Shown: positions 5,071 to 5,610 of the stretch, piece after piece
Position numbering within the stretch: position 1 is the first letter of the stretch
Layout: every line of letters starts with the position of its first letter
From: Phyllobacteriaceae bacterium
Lineage (GTDB): Bacteria; Pseudomonadota; Alphaproteobacteria; Rhizobiales; Ancalomicrobiaceae
Length of the DNA: 5,610 nt
Assembly (NCBI GenBank): GCA_012517025.1
Contig: JAAYVT010000031.1
Span: forward strand, 1 to 5,610
Direction: 5' to 3'
Translations under genes and position numbers: made by a program
Notes under the pieces: generated by a model
Databases searched by the model: none
Seen by the model: only the letters and a program-made list of their open reading frames with translations
What the model was told of the DNA's origin: nothing

Positions 5071-5610
5071 GACGCCTCGTCCGCCTCGCGGTCGGGGGGC
5101 GGCGCCGCGGCGGCGTCGATCCGCGGCGGCCGCCGGCGGGTGAGGACCACCATCGCGATGCCGCCGAGGATCGCCGCCGAGGCGAACGCCAGCCGCCACG
5201 TCGCGGTCTCGCCGAGGAACAGCACCGCCGCCACCGCCGCGATCACCGGCACCGTCAGCTGCACGATCGCCGCCGTCGTCGCCGCCAGCGCCGGCAGCAC
5301 CGTGTACCAGATCGCGTAACCGAGCCCGGAGGCGGCCGCGCCGGAAGCGATCGCCCAACCGACTCCGACCGGATCGAGCGACGTCGTCGACGAGGCGACG
5401 AGCGCCACCGCCAGCGCCATCGGCGTGGCGCGCAGGAAATTGCCGGAGGTCGCCGCGATCGCGTCGCCGACGCCGCGCCCGCGCAGCGAATAGACGCCCC
5501 AGGCGACGCCGGCCGCCGCCATCGCGGCGGTGGCGAGCGGCGGCGGCGCGCCGAGCCCCGGCGCCACCAGCGCGATCAGTCCGCCGCTCGCCAGCACCAG
5601 CCCGGCCACC
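5061..5610 (-). CDS. DMT-superfamily EamA-type transporter, C-terminal part (5' end beyond window)
   Basis: The visible 182 residues form the C-terminal half of a drug/metabolite-type permease that normally has ten membrane helices in two EamA repeats. About six hydrophobic segments can be seen (approximately residues 1-17, 25-42, 59-74, 83-105, 109-131 and 135-157). EamA features include AWGVYSLRGRG, ASGLGYAIWYTVLPAL (93-108), AAIVQLTVPVIAAVAAVLFLGE with the typical Gly-Glu at 133-134, and a final helix ending ILGGIAMVVLTRRR. A Pro/Ala- and acid-rich hydrophilic tail follows (about 160-182). By the positive-inside rule the RRR places this tail in the cytoplasm. The substrate cannot be inferred; members export amino acids, metabolites or drugs. 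The frame continues off the right edge, so the GTG at 5609 is probably an internal Val codon and not the start. The stop codon (5061-5063) lies inside the end of the cyclase gene on the other strand. Confidence 0.9.
   Translation of the reverse strand, partial: VAGLVLASGGLIALVAPGLGAPPPLATAAMAAAGVAWGVYSLRGRGVGDAIAATSGNFLRATPMALAVALVASSTTSLDPVGVGWAIASGAAASGLGYAIWYTVLPALAATTAAIVQLTVPVIAAVAAVLFLGETATWRLAFASAAILGGIAMVVLTRRRPPRIDAAAAPPPDREADEASQS

Noticed and set aside
1..5610. A new multi-gene defence, mobile or biosynthetic system.
   Set aside because: The genes are of familiar, unrelated families on mixed strands with no shared operon. There are no CRISPR-type repeats, reverse transcriptase, nuclease or toxin-antitoxin signatures.

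Overview
The window is a GC-rich (roughly 70% by eye) stretch of a bacterial chromosome. The codon use, the weak TTGCC/CTAACT-type tRNA promoter and the mix of gene families suggest an alphaproteobacterium, perhaps of the Hyphomicrobiales/Rhizobiales. That placement is an inference from composition and family flavour, not from a diagnostic marker gene. I see no insertion sequence, integrase, phage gene, CRISPR array or toxin-antitoxin pair. It reads as ordinary core and housekeeping chromosome, with no convincing new multi-gene system.

Layout, left to right: (1) The 3' part of nnr, a fused NAD(P)H-hydrate epimerase/dehydratase, runs from the left edge to 1222 on the + strand. (2) A 107-bp gap holds an AT-rich island, a GC hairpin and a set of repeated TCGGGG/CCCCGA elements that run into the ribosome binding site of the next gene. 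(3) A small predicted outer-membrane or periplasmic lipoprotein of unknown function occupies 1330-2103 (+). (4) A complete tRNA-Leu(UAG) gene with encoded CCA lies at 2207-2291 (+), with a candidate promoter just upstream. (5) A lactate/malate-family 2-hydroxyacid dehydrogenase lies at 2320-3267 on the - strand, converging on the tRNA. (6) A 276-bp divergent intergenic region contains two small palindromic elements. (7) A tandem-PAS GGDEF diguanylate cyclase lies at 3544-5070 (+). (8) The 3' part of a DMT/EamA-family membrane transporter lies on the - strand from the right edge to 5061. Its stop codon lies inside the end of the cyclase gene.

The genes do not form an obvious pathway. nnr repairs damaged NAD(P)H, and the dehydrogenase is NAD(H)-dependent, but they are on opposite strands and separated by two unrelated genes. 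The dehydrogenase and the diguanylate cyclase are divergently transcribed from a shared intergenic region, so common regulation is possible but not shown. The points most worth checking are an atypical substrate-specificity loop in the dehydrogenase (Ile where LDH has Gln and MDH has Arg), the paired PAS repeats with a degenerate c-di-GMP inhibitory site, and the toggle-like leader of the lipoprotein gene.
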